From NCBI RefSeq assembly GCF_964030975.1, contig NZ_CAXIQH010000001.1:496001-560000 (forward strand): a DNA stretch of 64,000 nt, read 5' to 3'. The translations under genes and the position numbers were made by a program. Each line of letters starts with the position of its first letter. Within the stretch, counting starts at the first letter, position 1. Origin of the DNA: Tisiphia sp964030975 (GTDB lineage Bacteria > Pseudomonadota > Alphaproteobacteria > Rickettsiales > Rickettsiaceae). Shown here piece by piece: positions 8,939-16,778 of the stretch. The notes beneath the pieces were generated by a model. It did not search any database. It saw only the letters and a list, made by a program, of their open reading frames with translations, and was not told the origin of the DNA.

Positions 8939-10219
8939 TTAAGATGAAACTTTCTCTCCCACAAGCCCCTTGATTGATATTTGAGTTTTTAATTTTCTAG
9001 ACAAATACCAAAGACCGAGTATCCCGATAAGACAACAAATGGGAATTATAGAAATTGCCATAATAAAATCATAGCGACTATAGATAGGTGTACCAGATTC
9101 ACTCAGTAATCCATCCCAATTATAAGAGATTAAATAACTCATAATTTTGTGAAAGAAATGACCGAAGGACATGTTGATACAGTTGACTATTGCAACGGCA
9201 AGTCCAACAGATTTTTCCGTAACAAGGTTACCGACAATGGTAAAAATTAGAACTTGGTAACAACAAAAAATTCCTAATGAAAACATTAAAGAACTAGTAA
9301 CAAAGAAATTTAATGAAGGAAAAGATAATAGAATGACAAAAATTATGGTCATTACTAATCCAGTGATTGTTATTACAAAATTAGGTGATTTTACTAAATT
9401 AGCCATAAGTGCAAGCACTGGTCCACCAAAGCACATACCTATATAAACGAATGAGGTAACCAAGTTACTTTCCATATCATCCATTTGATAAATTTGTTTG
9501 AAGAATGGAATAGCCCATAGATCAGCAAAACCTTCCAATGCTCCTACCATTAGAGCATCAAAAAATCCAATTAATAAAATTGTGGGATTGCATAGTAGTT
9601 TCAATATTGAAGATTTGGAATCTGGAACAGCATGTGAGTTACTGCTTGTATCATCATTTTTTATTACTAAAATAATTAGTCCAATAATAAATCCCACTGC
9701 TGCTAAACTATAAAAGGTGTAGTAATAACCAAAATGGGTAAATAATAGTTTCATTGGAGTAATACCAAATACTGCTCCAACTAAGCCAAAGGTAAAAGCA
9801 AATCCCAATATCATAGAATGATATTTTGCTGGGAAATAAGTCCTGGTAATCTTATTTACTGATAAAAACCCAACAGCAGAACCCGCTCCAATCATCAATC
9901 TCCCAATAATTAGCTGATTAAAATTTGAACTTGCAGCAAAAACTAAAACTCCAAGAGAGGTAACTGAGATAGATATGAATGCAACAATCCTAAAGCTAAA
10001 TTTATCTAGCATTATACCGATTGGTAATTGCATTCCTGCATAACCTAAATAATAATATCCAGCAAGTGAACCAAATGCTATGGTATCAATGGCAAATTTT
10101 TGGATAATTTCTTCTCTAAGAATTCCAGTCGAAAGTCTTAGTATAAATTGAAATGCAAAAAACAGGCTGGCAAGAGACCATAACAAAAGTGGTTTTTTCA
10201 AGGATAGAGCTTTATTCAT
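8939..10219 (-). CDS. MFS transporter
   Basis: The 426-residue protein has about 12 hydrophobic segments and the major-facilitator loop motif near residue 68 (GIMLDKFSFRIV, the G-x-x-x-D-R/K-x-G region between TM2 and TM3). The start MNKALSLKKPLLLWSLASLFFAFQF is a typical inner-membrane N-terminus. Rickettsiales carry many MFS carriers of the ProP/nitrate-porter type that import host metabolites; the substrate cannot be read from the sequence. It is monocistronic and flanked by palindromic repeats on both sides. Confidence 0.85.
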   Translation of the reverse strand: MNKALSLKKPLLLWSLASLFFAFQFILRLSTGILREEIIQKFAIDTIAFGSLAGYYYLGYAGMQLPIGIMLDKFSFRIVAFISISVTSLGVLVFAASSNFNQLIIGRLMIGAGSAVGFLSVNKITRTYFPAKYHSMILGFAFTFGLVGAVFGITPMKLLFTHFGYYYTFYSLAAVGFIIGLIILVIKNDDTSSNSHAVPDSKSSILKLLCNPTILLIGFFDALMVGALEGFADLWAIPFFKQIYQMDDMESNLVTSFVYIGMCFGGPVLALMANLVKSPNFVITITGLVMTIIFVILLSFPSLNFFVTSSLMFSLGIFCCYQVLIFTIVGNLVTEKSVGLAVAIVNCINMSFGHFFHKIMSYLISYNWDGLLSESGTPIYSRYDFIMAISIIPICCLIGILGLWYLSRKLKTQISIKGLVGEKVSS

Positions 10220-10248
10220 AAAAAATTTAAATTATAATATGTTGTATT

Positions 10249-10455
10249 TTAAGCTAAGCCGATTAGTATCTATCCATAGTAATACTTCCGTCATTGTGAG
10301 AAGGCGTAAGCCTATGAAGCAATCGTAAGTTGTCATTCCCGCGTAGGCGGGAATCTAAGATCCCTGCTTTCGCAGGGATGACACAAAAATGGATTGCTTC
10401 GTCGCTACTAAAATAGTTCCTCGCAATGACGGAGTAATTTAGTCGGCTTAGCTAC
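10249..10455. repeat. palindromic element (TAGCTAACCC type) with nested ATTCCCGCG hairpin
   Basis: Outer inverted ends AAGCTAAGCCGATTAGTATC and ...GTCGGCTTAGCTA enclose a GTCATTGTGAGAAGG/CCTCGCAATGACG palindrome. Within that, TTGTAAGTTGTCATTCCCGC to GATGACACAAAA is inserted in the GAAGCAA/TGGATTGC part, so one palindrome is nested in another. Confidence 0.65.
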
Positions 10456-10517
10456 AAGGTGCTAAATTATAGTATTGAATAGTATTTTGTCAAACTTTAT
10501 ATATGGTAGTCTGAATT

Positions 10518-10943
10518 ATGGATCAGTTGGAAGCCTATTCGTTACTATTTACTGATAGTTTAGTAGGTAATTTAGTTTTAAGTTTAGATAGTGAATTAAT
10601 TGTTCATTCTATGAAGATGTTTGGTGTTTATAACAATTTAATAATAGTTGTGATAGCAACTATTGCCTCATTAGTTGCTACTAGTATAAATTATTTTCTT
10701 GGTATAATGTTATTAAGAATTTTTTATTTTTCTAAGAATGCTCAGATTCATACTAATCAGCAATTATTATCTCAATTCTTTTTTAAATATAACATATTTA
10801 TATTTGGGCTTATGCTAATGCCATTGTGGGGGAAATTTATTCCTTTAATTGCCGGATTTACTAAAATAAATTTTATAAGAGTTTTAGCTATTAGTGGTGT
10901 TATCAAATTATGCTATTATAGCTATAGCATTTATATAATCTAA
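10518..10943 (+). CDS. DedA/VTT-like membrane protein
   Basis: This 141-residue protein has about three hydrophobic segments and no signal peptide cleavage site. Residues ~92-130 (LMLMPLWGKFIPLIAGFTKI then FIRVLAISGVIK) resemble the re-entrant 'GxxxPxxxG...' part of DedA/SNARE-associated (VTT) proteins of the short YqaA type. These are thought to move phospholipids across the membrane. It ends 14 bp before addB on the same strand, so the two are probably co-transcribed. Assignment is by local similarity only. Confidence 0.55.
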   Translation: MDQLEAYSLLFTDSLVGNLVLSLDSELIVHSMKMFGVYNNLIIVVIATIASLVATSINYFLGIMLLRIFYFSKNAQIHTNQQLLSQFFFKYNIFIFGLMLMPLWGKFIPLIAGFTKINFIRVLAISGVIKLCYYSYSIYII

Positions 10944-10957
10944 CTAATACGGAATTA

Positions 10958-13900
10958 ATGAACCTCTATAGAACTAACCCATCTTCATCGTTTTTAGATA
11001 TATTAGCTGATTTTATTTTAGATAATTTCAGTGGGAAGAATTCTATTGACAATCTTAAGATTATATTGCCAAGTGGTCTTGCTTGTTGGAAATTACAAAA
11101 TATTTTGATTAACAAACAAAATATTACGATTTTGCCAAATATTATTCCTTTGTCTAATATTATGGCTGAAGGTGAAGAAATCTTTGCTATTGCATCAGAA
11201 AATTTACAGCCTATAACGCTTTTGCAAGAAAAAATTATCCTAGCAGAAATCATTCATAATTATCGTAATTTACAATTCAGCATAACACAATCTTTGCAAT
11301 TTTGTTCAACAATAGCTGAGTTATTTTATCAGTTAGCTTGTAATAATTTATCGATAGATTCTGTAAATGAAATAGAAAAAATAAGCCTATCGCAACATTG
11401 GAGTATTATTTATCAATTTCTTAAATACACCCATTCTGAATGGCAAAAAAAGATAGAACTGTTAGGATTGCTAGATCGGGTAAATTATCAAATAACTATG
11501 ATGGATGCAGAGATAGCAAGGCTGAAAAGAGCTGGTACTAGTTTAATAGTAGCCGGCATAGTAGGTGATAATCCCATATTATGGAATTTTTTAAATAATG
11601 TTGCTAATTCACTGGATGGTTTTATAATTTTGCCACCTATTAGTAATTTATCAGATTCTCTTGATAATCCTGAAGAAGATTGCTTATATAACTTTAAAAA
11701 ATTACTGACAATTCTCAATAAAAATTTATCAGATTTTCAGCCTCTAGATAGTCATCAATCAGATAATTTGATTTTTAATAAGATAATCTTTGAGGATATA
11801 GCTAACCCGACTAACATTACTCCCAATATGACGGAAATAGTTTTGCCCAACCGTCATTGCGAGGAGTGCGTAAGCACGACGAAGCAATCCAGGGAAGTGG
11901 TTAGAAATGGATTGCTTCGTCGGCTTACGCCTTCTCGCAATGACGACAATTTGCTATGGACAAATACTAATCAGGGTAGCTATATAGCTGATGAATCTCA
12001 ACAATTAGCTGTAGATCATATAAAATATTTTGAGCTTGAAGATATTTTTCAAGAGGCAGAGCAAATAAGCCTGATTTGCCAACAATATAGTGATAAGAAA
12101 ATAGCTATTATTATTAATAATCAAACAACCAAGAATTTTTATTGTAATTTTCTGACCAAATATTCCTTAGAATTCCAAGATTTACTAGGTGATAATTTAT
12201 CAGAAACATTAATTAGTTCTCTAATAATTTCCATTAGTGAAATATTATGTAATGATTTTGATATAAAAAAGCTATTTTTACTATTAAAAAATCCTTTGAT
12301 TAACTGTAAATTAGTTCAAAGATTAGAACTTTTAATGAACGGTAAGAATCGTTTTGTTCGGCAATCAGATCAAATGCTATCTCTAGTAGAAAAAACCAAT
12401 GATAGTGAATTAATAGAATGGTGTAAGAAACTAATAGACTTACTTTATACCAGTAGTGGTAATAGTTTTGCTAAAATATTAAAATCTTCGATTAGCATTG
12501 CTGAAAAACTTTATCGAGATATTTGGCATGAACAGCCAGCTGTTGAATTATCGAATTTTCTATCGGAGTTAATAAAAACTAATTGTAATTTAACATTAGA
12601 TAATAAGAAGGATTTCCCAAGGTTGCTGAAGGGCTTAATGTCTAGTTGTAAGTATTTTGCCCATCAAAATTATTCTAAGAATATAATCATTGGTAAAGTT
12701 GAAGATTTAATGTTACTTAAATTTGATCTAGTAATTTTAACTGACTTTAATCAAGGATGCTGGTCGTCATCGTCATCTATTAGCCAATGGATTAATGAGC
12801 AAACGCTAAAAAAATTACATATGGTTACTAGTTCTTCTATAGATCAATATTATTTCTATTTATTTCTGCATAATGCCCAAGTAATAATTACTAGAGCAAA
12901 AAGACAAGATGGCAAATCTGGTTTATTACCATCGAATTTGTTACTAAAATTGCAATTTATTTTACAACAAAGTTTGATTCCAGAAAATTATTTAACATAT
13001 TTAGCAGAAAGTGACTTAGTGGATGTACAAAATAATGTTAATATTAATATGGTTGAGTCAATTAATCATAATGGTTGCGTATACTCGAATGATCTGGAGA
13101 ATTGGAACGTAAAACAAGGGGTGAGCGAGCGGAGCGTACAGTTAGTACGTGAGTACGCGAATACCCCGCAGTTTTGCGGAGCCAATTCTTCAAAGCATTC
13201 GAGTATATATAGTCCAATTTTTCCCGAGGTAATATCAGTTACTGATATAGAAATGTTAGTACGGAATCCTTACAGTTTCTATGCTAAGAAAATTTTGAAT
13301 GTGAGAAGTAAAGATATGATAGGGCAGGAACCCAAAATATCTGAATTTGGTAGTTTTGTTCATAAGGTTTTAGAACAATATTCGAGAAATTATAATAAGT
13401 TAGAAAATAACAAAGTTGGCTTAATATTGGATATTAGTAATAATATTTTACAGAATACTATTCTGCCAACCTATACGCAAAAAATTTGGCAAATAAAATT
13501 TATGCCTATTGCTGAGTCTTTTATTGAGTTTGATGAACAACGTAGAAATGATTACAAATATATTTATTCTGAAAGTAGAGGAGAAATTTTATTAAATATT
13601 GGGGGACAAGAATTAACAATAATTGGAGTTGCTGATAGAATTGAGATAGATGCGTTTGGGGCAGCTGTCATTATCGATTATAAAACTGGTAGCTTACCGA
13701 GTAGAAAAGATGTAGAGAGTGGATTATCTCCACAGCTAATAATTGAGGCTCTAATGTTACAAGAAGGTGGTTTTGGTATAGAAGTTCATAGCGTTAAACA
13801 GGTTACTTACGTAAAAATTTCTAGCTCAAAGCCAATAATCCAAACTTTAGAGATAGATATCACTAGGGAGGAATTGGATCATCATAAACAAGGTATGATG

Positions 13901-13996
13901 CGATTACTGGAATATTATATAACTAATAAAAGTTTTTCATATGATATTGATTTGCTAAAATATGATGACTATGCCCACTTGGCTAGGAGAGATTAG
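10958..13996 (+). CDS. addB: AddB, helicase-nuclease subunit for double-strand break repair, with two in-frame palindromic inserts
   Basis: The 1012-residue protein is the AddB subunit of the AddAB helicase/exonuclease. The C-terminal PD-(D/E)XK nuclease domain is clear: IEIDAFGAAVIIDYKTGSLP holds the D...DYK catalytic residues, followed by the QLIIEALMLQ helix. The N-terminal part is the degenerate helicase-like fold (IILPSGLACWKLQNILI). Two segments are not AddB but translated repeats: about residues 281-342 (11799-11982) and about 709-750 (13082-13205). Each, with its TA duplication, adds a multiple of three bases (186 and 126), and removing them leaves a contiguous 908-residue protein. 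The partner addA does not follow; instead a tRNA fragment and a recombinase remnant abut the stop codon, so the 3' neighbourhood has been rearranged. Confidence 0.88.
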   Translation: MNLYRTNPSSSFLDILADFILDNFSGKNSIDNLKIILPSGLACWKLQNILINKQNITILPNIIPLSNIMAEGEEIFAIASENLQPITLLQEKIILAEIIHNYRNLQFSITQSLQFCSTIAELFYQLACNNLSIDSVNEIEKISLSQHWSIIYQFLKYTHSEWQKKIELLGLLDRVNYQITMMDAEIARLKRAGTSLIVAGIVGDNPILWNFLNNVANSLDGFIILPPISNLSDSLDNPEEDCLYNFKKLLTILNKNLSDFQPLDSHQSDNLIFNKIIFEDIANPTNITPNMTEIVLPNRHCEECVSTTKQSREVVRNGLLRRLTPSRNDDNLLWTNTNQGSYIADESQQLAVDHIKYFELEDIFQEAEQISLICQQYSDKKIAIIINNQTTKNFYCNFLTKYSLEFQDLLGDNLSETLISSLIISISEILCNDFDIKKLFLLLKNPLINCKLVQRLELLMNGKNRFVRQSDQMLSLVEKTNDSELIEWCKKLIDLLYTSSGNSFAKILKSSISIAEKLYRDIWHEQPAVELSNFLSELIKTNCNLTLDNKKDFPRLLKGLMSSCKYFAHQNYSKNIIIGKVEDLMLLKFDLVILTDFNQGCWSSSSSISQWINEQTLKKLHMVTSSSIDQYYFYLFLHNAQVIITRAKRQDGKSGLLPSNLLLKLQFILQQSLIPENYLTYLAESDLVDVQNNVNINMVESINHNGCVYSNDLENWNVKQGVSERSVQLVREYANTPQFCGANSSKHSSIYSPIFPEVISVTDIEMLVRNPYSFYAKKILNVRSKDMIGQEPKISEFGSFVHKVLEQYSRNYNKLENNKVGLILDISNNILQNTILPTYTQKIWQIKFMPIAESFIEFDEQRRNDYKYIYSESRGEILLNIGGQELTIIGVADRIEIDAFGAAVIIDYKTGSLPSRKDVESGLSPQLIIEALMLQEGGFGIEVHSVKQVTYVKISSSKPIIQTLEIDITREELDHHKQGMMRLLEYYITNKSFSYDIDLLKYDDYAHLARRD
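11799..11982 (+). repeat. palindromic element (TAGCTAACCC type) in frame within addB
   Basis: Ends TAGCTAACCCGACTAACATT and the complement of TAGCTACCCTGATTAGTATT flank a GTCATTGCGAGGAGTG...CTCGCAATGAC palindrome, with TA on both sides. It encodes about 62 residues beginning NPTNITPN and containing RNGLLRRLTPSRND. Confidence 0.85.
13082..13205 (+). repeat. palindromic element (TACTCAAATG type) in frame within addB
   Basis: Ends TACTCGAATGATCTGGAGAA and ...TTCTTCAAAGCATTCGAGTA are inverted repeats, with TA on both sides. The 124 bp plus TA add exactly 42 codons (YSNDLENWNVKQ...). Removal joins HNGCV to YSPIFPEV in frame. Confidence 0.85.
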
Positions 13997-14007
13997 GCTT
14001 CTTGATC

Positions 14008-14035
14008 GTTGGTTCGAATCCAATCAAGTCAGCCA
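14008..14035 (+). tRNA. 3' end of a tRNA gene (T-arm, acceptor strand, CCA): likely attachment-site remnant
   Basis: GTTGG-TTCGAAT-CCAAT forms a T-stem and loop. It is followed by a 7-nt acceptor strand CAAGTCA, discriminator G and CCA. Upstream DNA is addB coding sequence and cannot complete the D- and anticodon arms, so only the 3' part exists. The fragment overlaps the stop codon of a decayed serine recombinase, the usual picture of an att site left by an integrated element. tRNA identity not assigned. Confidence 0.55.
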
Positions 14036-15288
14036 TTCGGGACAGTTTGCTACTTTTTGCAATTCTGTGAATGGAAAAGCCAGAACGTAATGCAGGTTAC
14101 AGCCCTCGAGTGTTAGGTTCGAAAATATAAAATTTAATAATTCCCTTTTTTCATCAATTGTCGAACCTTTAAAAGTTTCATAGGCGTTTGTACTGATACA
14201 TATAAGGTCTGCAAGCTTTTTAGAAAGCTTATCACCTACTTTGTCATAACTCTTAATTAGTTCAGTTAATTCATATTAAGGATACCTCTAAATAAAAATT
14301 CTTTACCTCTATATTGAAAAGGTTTTTTATGCCAACCCATACGTACTGCCTCACAAGCTTTAAAAGTTTCTTTATTAGTAAGTGTTTGATAATGATGCGA
14401 CCACAACTCTCCTTTTACTCTCATTTCTCCATAATAAAAAGGATTTTGTAGTATGTGATGTATAACTGACTTAGCTATATGATAGCCCTTCTTACTACGC
14501 AATCCCCATTCCTTAGCTTTGGTCACCATTTCTGATAGAGTATAGGCTCCTGTTGCATAGGTTTCAAATATCTTGCTAATAATACTACCATTAACTGGAT
14601 CAATTACTATTGTCCCTCTACCCCTTTCATCCCGTTTATTTAAATATAGTGAAACCTATTGAATTAGGTGATACAAACTTTGTGTCATACCTGCGAAAGC
14701 AGGTATCTAGATTCCCGCCTACGCGGGAATGACAACTTACAATAGTTATGTTCTTTATCACCTAATCCTATAGGTATAACTATATCCAACAGGAGAGGAG
14801 CCTTACCACTCCCCATGAACTTCTATTTTTTGTTTAAAACTTCTTCTAACATTTTCACTTAATAAATCAGTATGGCATTTAGCGACTACCACGCCTATGC
14901 CCCACATCATTAATTCATGAGCACTTGACTGCTGATGAATAACATAACCTTCACTGTTAAAATGCAGTTCCAATTTACCTTGCTTAATTAGCTCATCTAG
15001 TATAGGAGATTCTTTTTGGCTTCTTTGGATACGATCAACTTTATCAGCAACAAAAGCGATAGGTTCTCGCTCTTTTTTAATAAATTTGATAATTTCCATA
15101 AAATGTTTACGATCACCTTTGGTAGAAGATTCAACAAGTTTAAAGCTTTGTATAATATGCAAGCCTTTACGCTCGCAATATTTCTCTAGCCGATCTTTTT
15201 GTACCTCAAGTGAGTAACCTTCCTCCTGATCTTTAGAAGAGACACGTGATAAAATAATTGCCTTTATAGCTTTATCAGTCATTATCAA
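14024..15288 (-). pseudogene. large serine recombinase, broken by a stop, a TA-MITE and an internal deletion
   Basis: The N-terminal part (15288 to ~14800) is a resolvase domain: AIILSRVSSKDQEEGYSLEV with the catalytic serine, and ADKVDRIQRSQKESPILDEL. It stops at TAA after VHGEW, where the family normally continues W-x-G. Past that stop the same frame reads GSSPVGY, then the TA-MITE (14647-14782). Removing the MITE and one TA gives SPVGYLNKRDERGRGTIVID in frame, and on through the Recombinase domain to RGILNMN. A second break then fuses to the C-terminal tail (AYETFKGSTIDEKRELLNFI), losing the zinc-ribbon and coiled-coil. The gene end overlaps the tRNA 3' fragment. Clearly inactive. Confidence 0.85.
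14647..14782 (+). repeat. TA-MITE copy 3, inside the serine recombinase
   Basis: 136 bp, TAGTGAAACC...GGTATAACTA, flanked by TA on both sides. Conceptual excision with one TA restores the recombinase frame across the junction. Confidence 0.9.
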
Positions 15289-15429
15289 ACTCCTTTTCTT
15301 GATTAGTTTTTTTATTGCAAAAGATACTGTAATGTTCTATCCTAAGCTAGGATATTACTACCCTAGCTCTGAACATGCATTACCGTATCCCCGATTGCAA
15401 CTGTGATTCTAACTAACTCCCTAATAAAG

Positions 15430-15639
15430 TCAATCGCAATCTTTGCGTGCTAATTCCTTTTCCTTATCTATTCTAAGTTGAATCTCGATAAATCTTTGGC
15501 TAAACCTTATAAAATTTCTTGCTAGCTTTCTTGATTCTTGTTCACTTATCTCTTGATCATGCGAATTACGAATGGCTGATGCTAAATCATTAAATATTTC
15601 TTCTCGTGTTCTTTTATCTTTGCTCATATTTTTTCTCAT
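15430..15639 (-). CDS. small basic/acidic helical protein, unknown function
   Basis: A 69-residue charged protein, probably one or two helices (EEIFNDLASAIRNSHDQEIS, RNFIRFSQRFIEIQLRIDKE). No family recognised. It lies between a decayed serine recombinase and a Cro-like regulator on the same strand, so it is probably cargo or control gene of the same integrated element. AAGGA directly abuts the first ATG (15639), which leaves the ATG at 15627 as an alternative start. Confidence 0.45.
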   Translation of the reverse strand: MRKNMSKDKRTREEIFNDLASAIRNSHDQEISEQESRKLARNFIRFSQRFIEIQLRIDKEKELARKDCD

Positions 15640-15666
15640 TCCTTCACTACTTTATATTTTAATTGT

Positions 15667-15885
15667 TCAAGTAATTTTTTTTTCCAAGAGTTCTGTACCA
15701 ATTCCATAGAAATCATTAGGAGTAACAGCTCCATAGGTTGCAAAAAAAATTCTTTTCATCACTTTGGGTCTTGGGATGGTGTTTTCGTAGATATATTTGT
15801 AAATATGGGATGATGATACTTTAAATAATCTGGCTACCTTACAGGTTTTTAAATTATTTACTTCCATCCAAATTGATAGTTTCAT
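15667..15885 (-). CDS. Cro/CI-like helix-turn-helix regulator
   Basis: The 72-residue protein contains a helix-turn-helix (CKVARLFKVSSSHIYKYIYE, about residues 16-35). It is followed by IPRPKVMKRIFFATYGAVTP, the arrangement found in small phage Cro-type regulators where the second part helps dimerise. It is the first gene of a minus-strand set that includes the 69-aa protein and the serine recombinase, so it probably controls the former mobile element. Target unknown. Confidence 0.6.
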   Translation of the reverse strand: MKLSIWMEVNNLKTCKVARLFKVSSSHIYKYIYENTIPRPKVMKRIFFATYGAVTPNDFYGIGTELLEKKIT

Positions 15886-16087
15886 AATGACCTTTAAATA
15901 AAAATTAATTGTAATGTGAATAAATCTAGAGGAACGGTTTTTAGACTGAGGTCTAGTATTTATAGGTTATTTATAAAATAAAATTATTAACTTGTGAAGG
16001 CAGATCACTCAAGTTTTGACAAAATAATTTTGTTTAGTAAAAAATATTATCTGTAATTACATGAATTTTTAGGAAAATGCTCTACTT

Positions 16088-16554
16088 TCACTCTAACTGC
16101 ATTGCGTTTATCTCAAAAATATTAAAAATCTTATTCGAAATTTTTGCCATTTCATCAGAAATTTGTTCAAGATTTGCTGTCTTAACATTAAATGCCGTTT
16201 TGGTGAATTTACTGCTTTTCCCAAACGGCACTTTTATAGTAATTTCAACTTTTTCTCTTTGGTCATTTTTTCTAATTACTGGCGAATTACCTCGTTTAGG
16301 GGTTGTGACGTAGACAATGGCATTCGGTTAAGAAAATCCAATGATAAGTCTTAAGTTACTAGAGCGTTGAGACCTAGAAATAAGTACTATTAACTGCTAG
16401 TCTATATAAAAAATACGACTAAATCAAGTATGTACTCTATATCTATAATTACTAGGAGTAAATATGTTAGAAGCTTAACCGAATGCCATTGTCTACGTCA
16501 CAACCCCAATCGCATTTTTATAACCTCTTGTAATATTTTTGTCCTACTTGGCAT
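16088..16554 (-). pseudogene. small ORF (85 codons) split by a 209-bp inverted-repeat element
   Basis: The ATG at 16554 follows an AGAGAGG ribosome site. It reads MPSRTKILQEVIKMR before entering the element at 16507. On the far side the frame continues KRGNSPVIRKNDQREKVEIT, then IKVPFGKSSKFTKTAFNVKT to the stop at 16088. Dropping 16299-16507 joins the halves in frame as KMRFKRGNSP. No family recognised; it is lysine-rich with strand-like spacing. Reconstruction is an inference because no target duplication is evident. Confidence 0.45.
16299..16507. repeat. 209-bp element with 34-bp perfect terminal inverted repeats
   Basis: Ends GGGGTTGTGACGTAGACAAT...GGTTAAG (16299-16332) and its exact complement (16474-16507). 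The interior is AT-rich without an ORF. No direct repeat flanks it. It is unlike the other repeat families in the window. Confidence 0.75.
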
Positions 16555-16699
16555 AACCTCTCTCTTTTAATTTGAGAGATTCTTATACTCTATTTCCGGA
16601 CAATTACCTTGTTACCAATTACGGTCATATACCTTGTTATCAACATATTTTATAGTTGTACTTGTCAAAACATTCTTGCTACTGATATAATATTTTTAA

Positions 16700-16775
16700 C
16701 TTCCACTCAACCTAAATATGTAAACTATGCCTTTGTTCCGCTAAGGCAATTCTTAAATTATAATAGACCGTATAT
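16700..16775 (-). pseudogene. fragment of a paralogue of the gene at 18779-19120
   Basis: The minus strand encodes YNLRIALAEQRHSLHI then a stop, matching HNLRIAVASLRYNLHI of the protein at 18779-19120. The rest is lost. It lies directly downstream of the AAA/nuclease gene, so that gene is bracketed by two copies of this sequence. Confidence 0.5.
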
Positions 16776-16778
16776 TCC

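Noticed and set aside
8760..8942. Short ORFs with RNGLLRR/NRHCEE-like peptides in intergenic regions (also 51287-51541 and 63705-63893)
   Set aside because: They are reading frames through palindromic elements; only those in frame within addB and the DUF2608 gene are counted as coding.
11488..11718. Minus-strand ORFs inside addB, parC, secD and the F1 genes
   Set aside because: Shadows of the long conserved plus- or minus-strand genes, without ribosome sites or homology.
13959..14035. A complete tRNA overlapping the addB 3' end
   Set aside because: The 5' acceptor strand (TGACTAT) mismatches at two positions and the D- and anticodon arms do not form. The DNA there encodes the conserved AddB C-terminus, so only the 3' tRNA part is real.
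16299..16507. Target duplication for the GGGGTTGTG element
   Set aside because: Flanks read CGTTTA on the left and AATCGC on the right, with no direct repeat of 2 bp or longer at the boundary.
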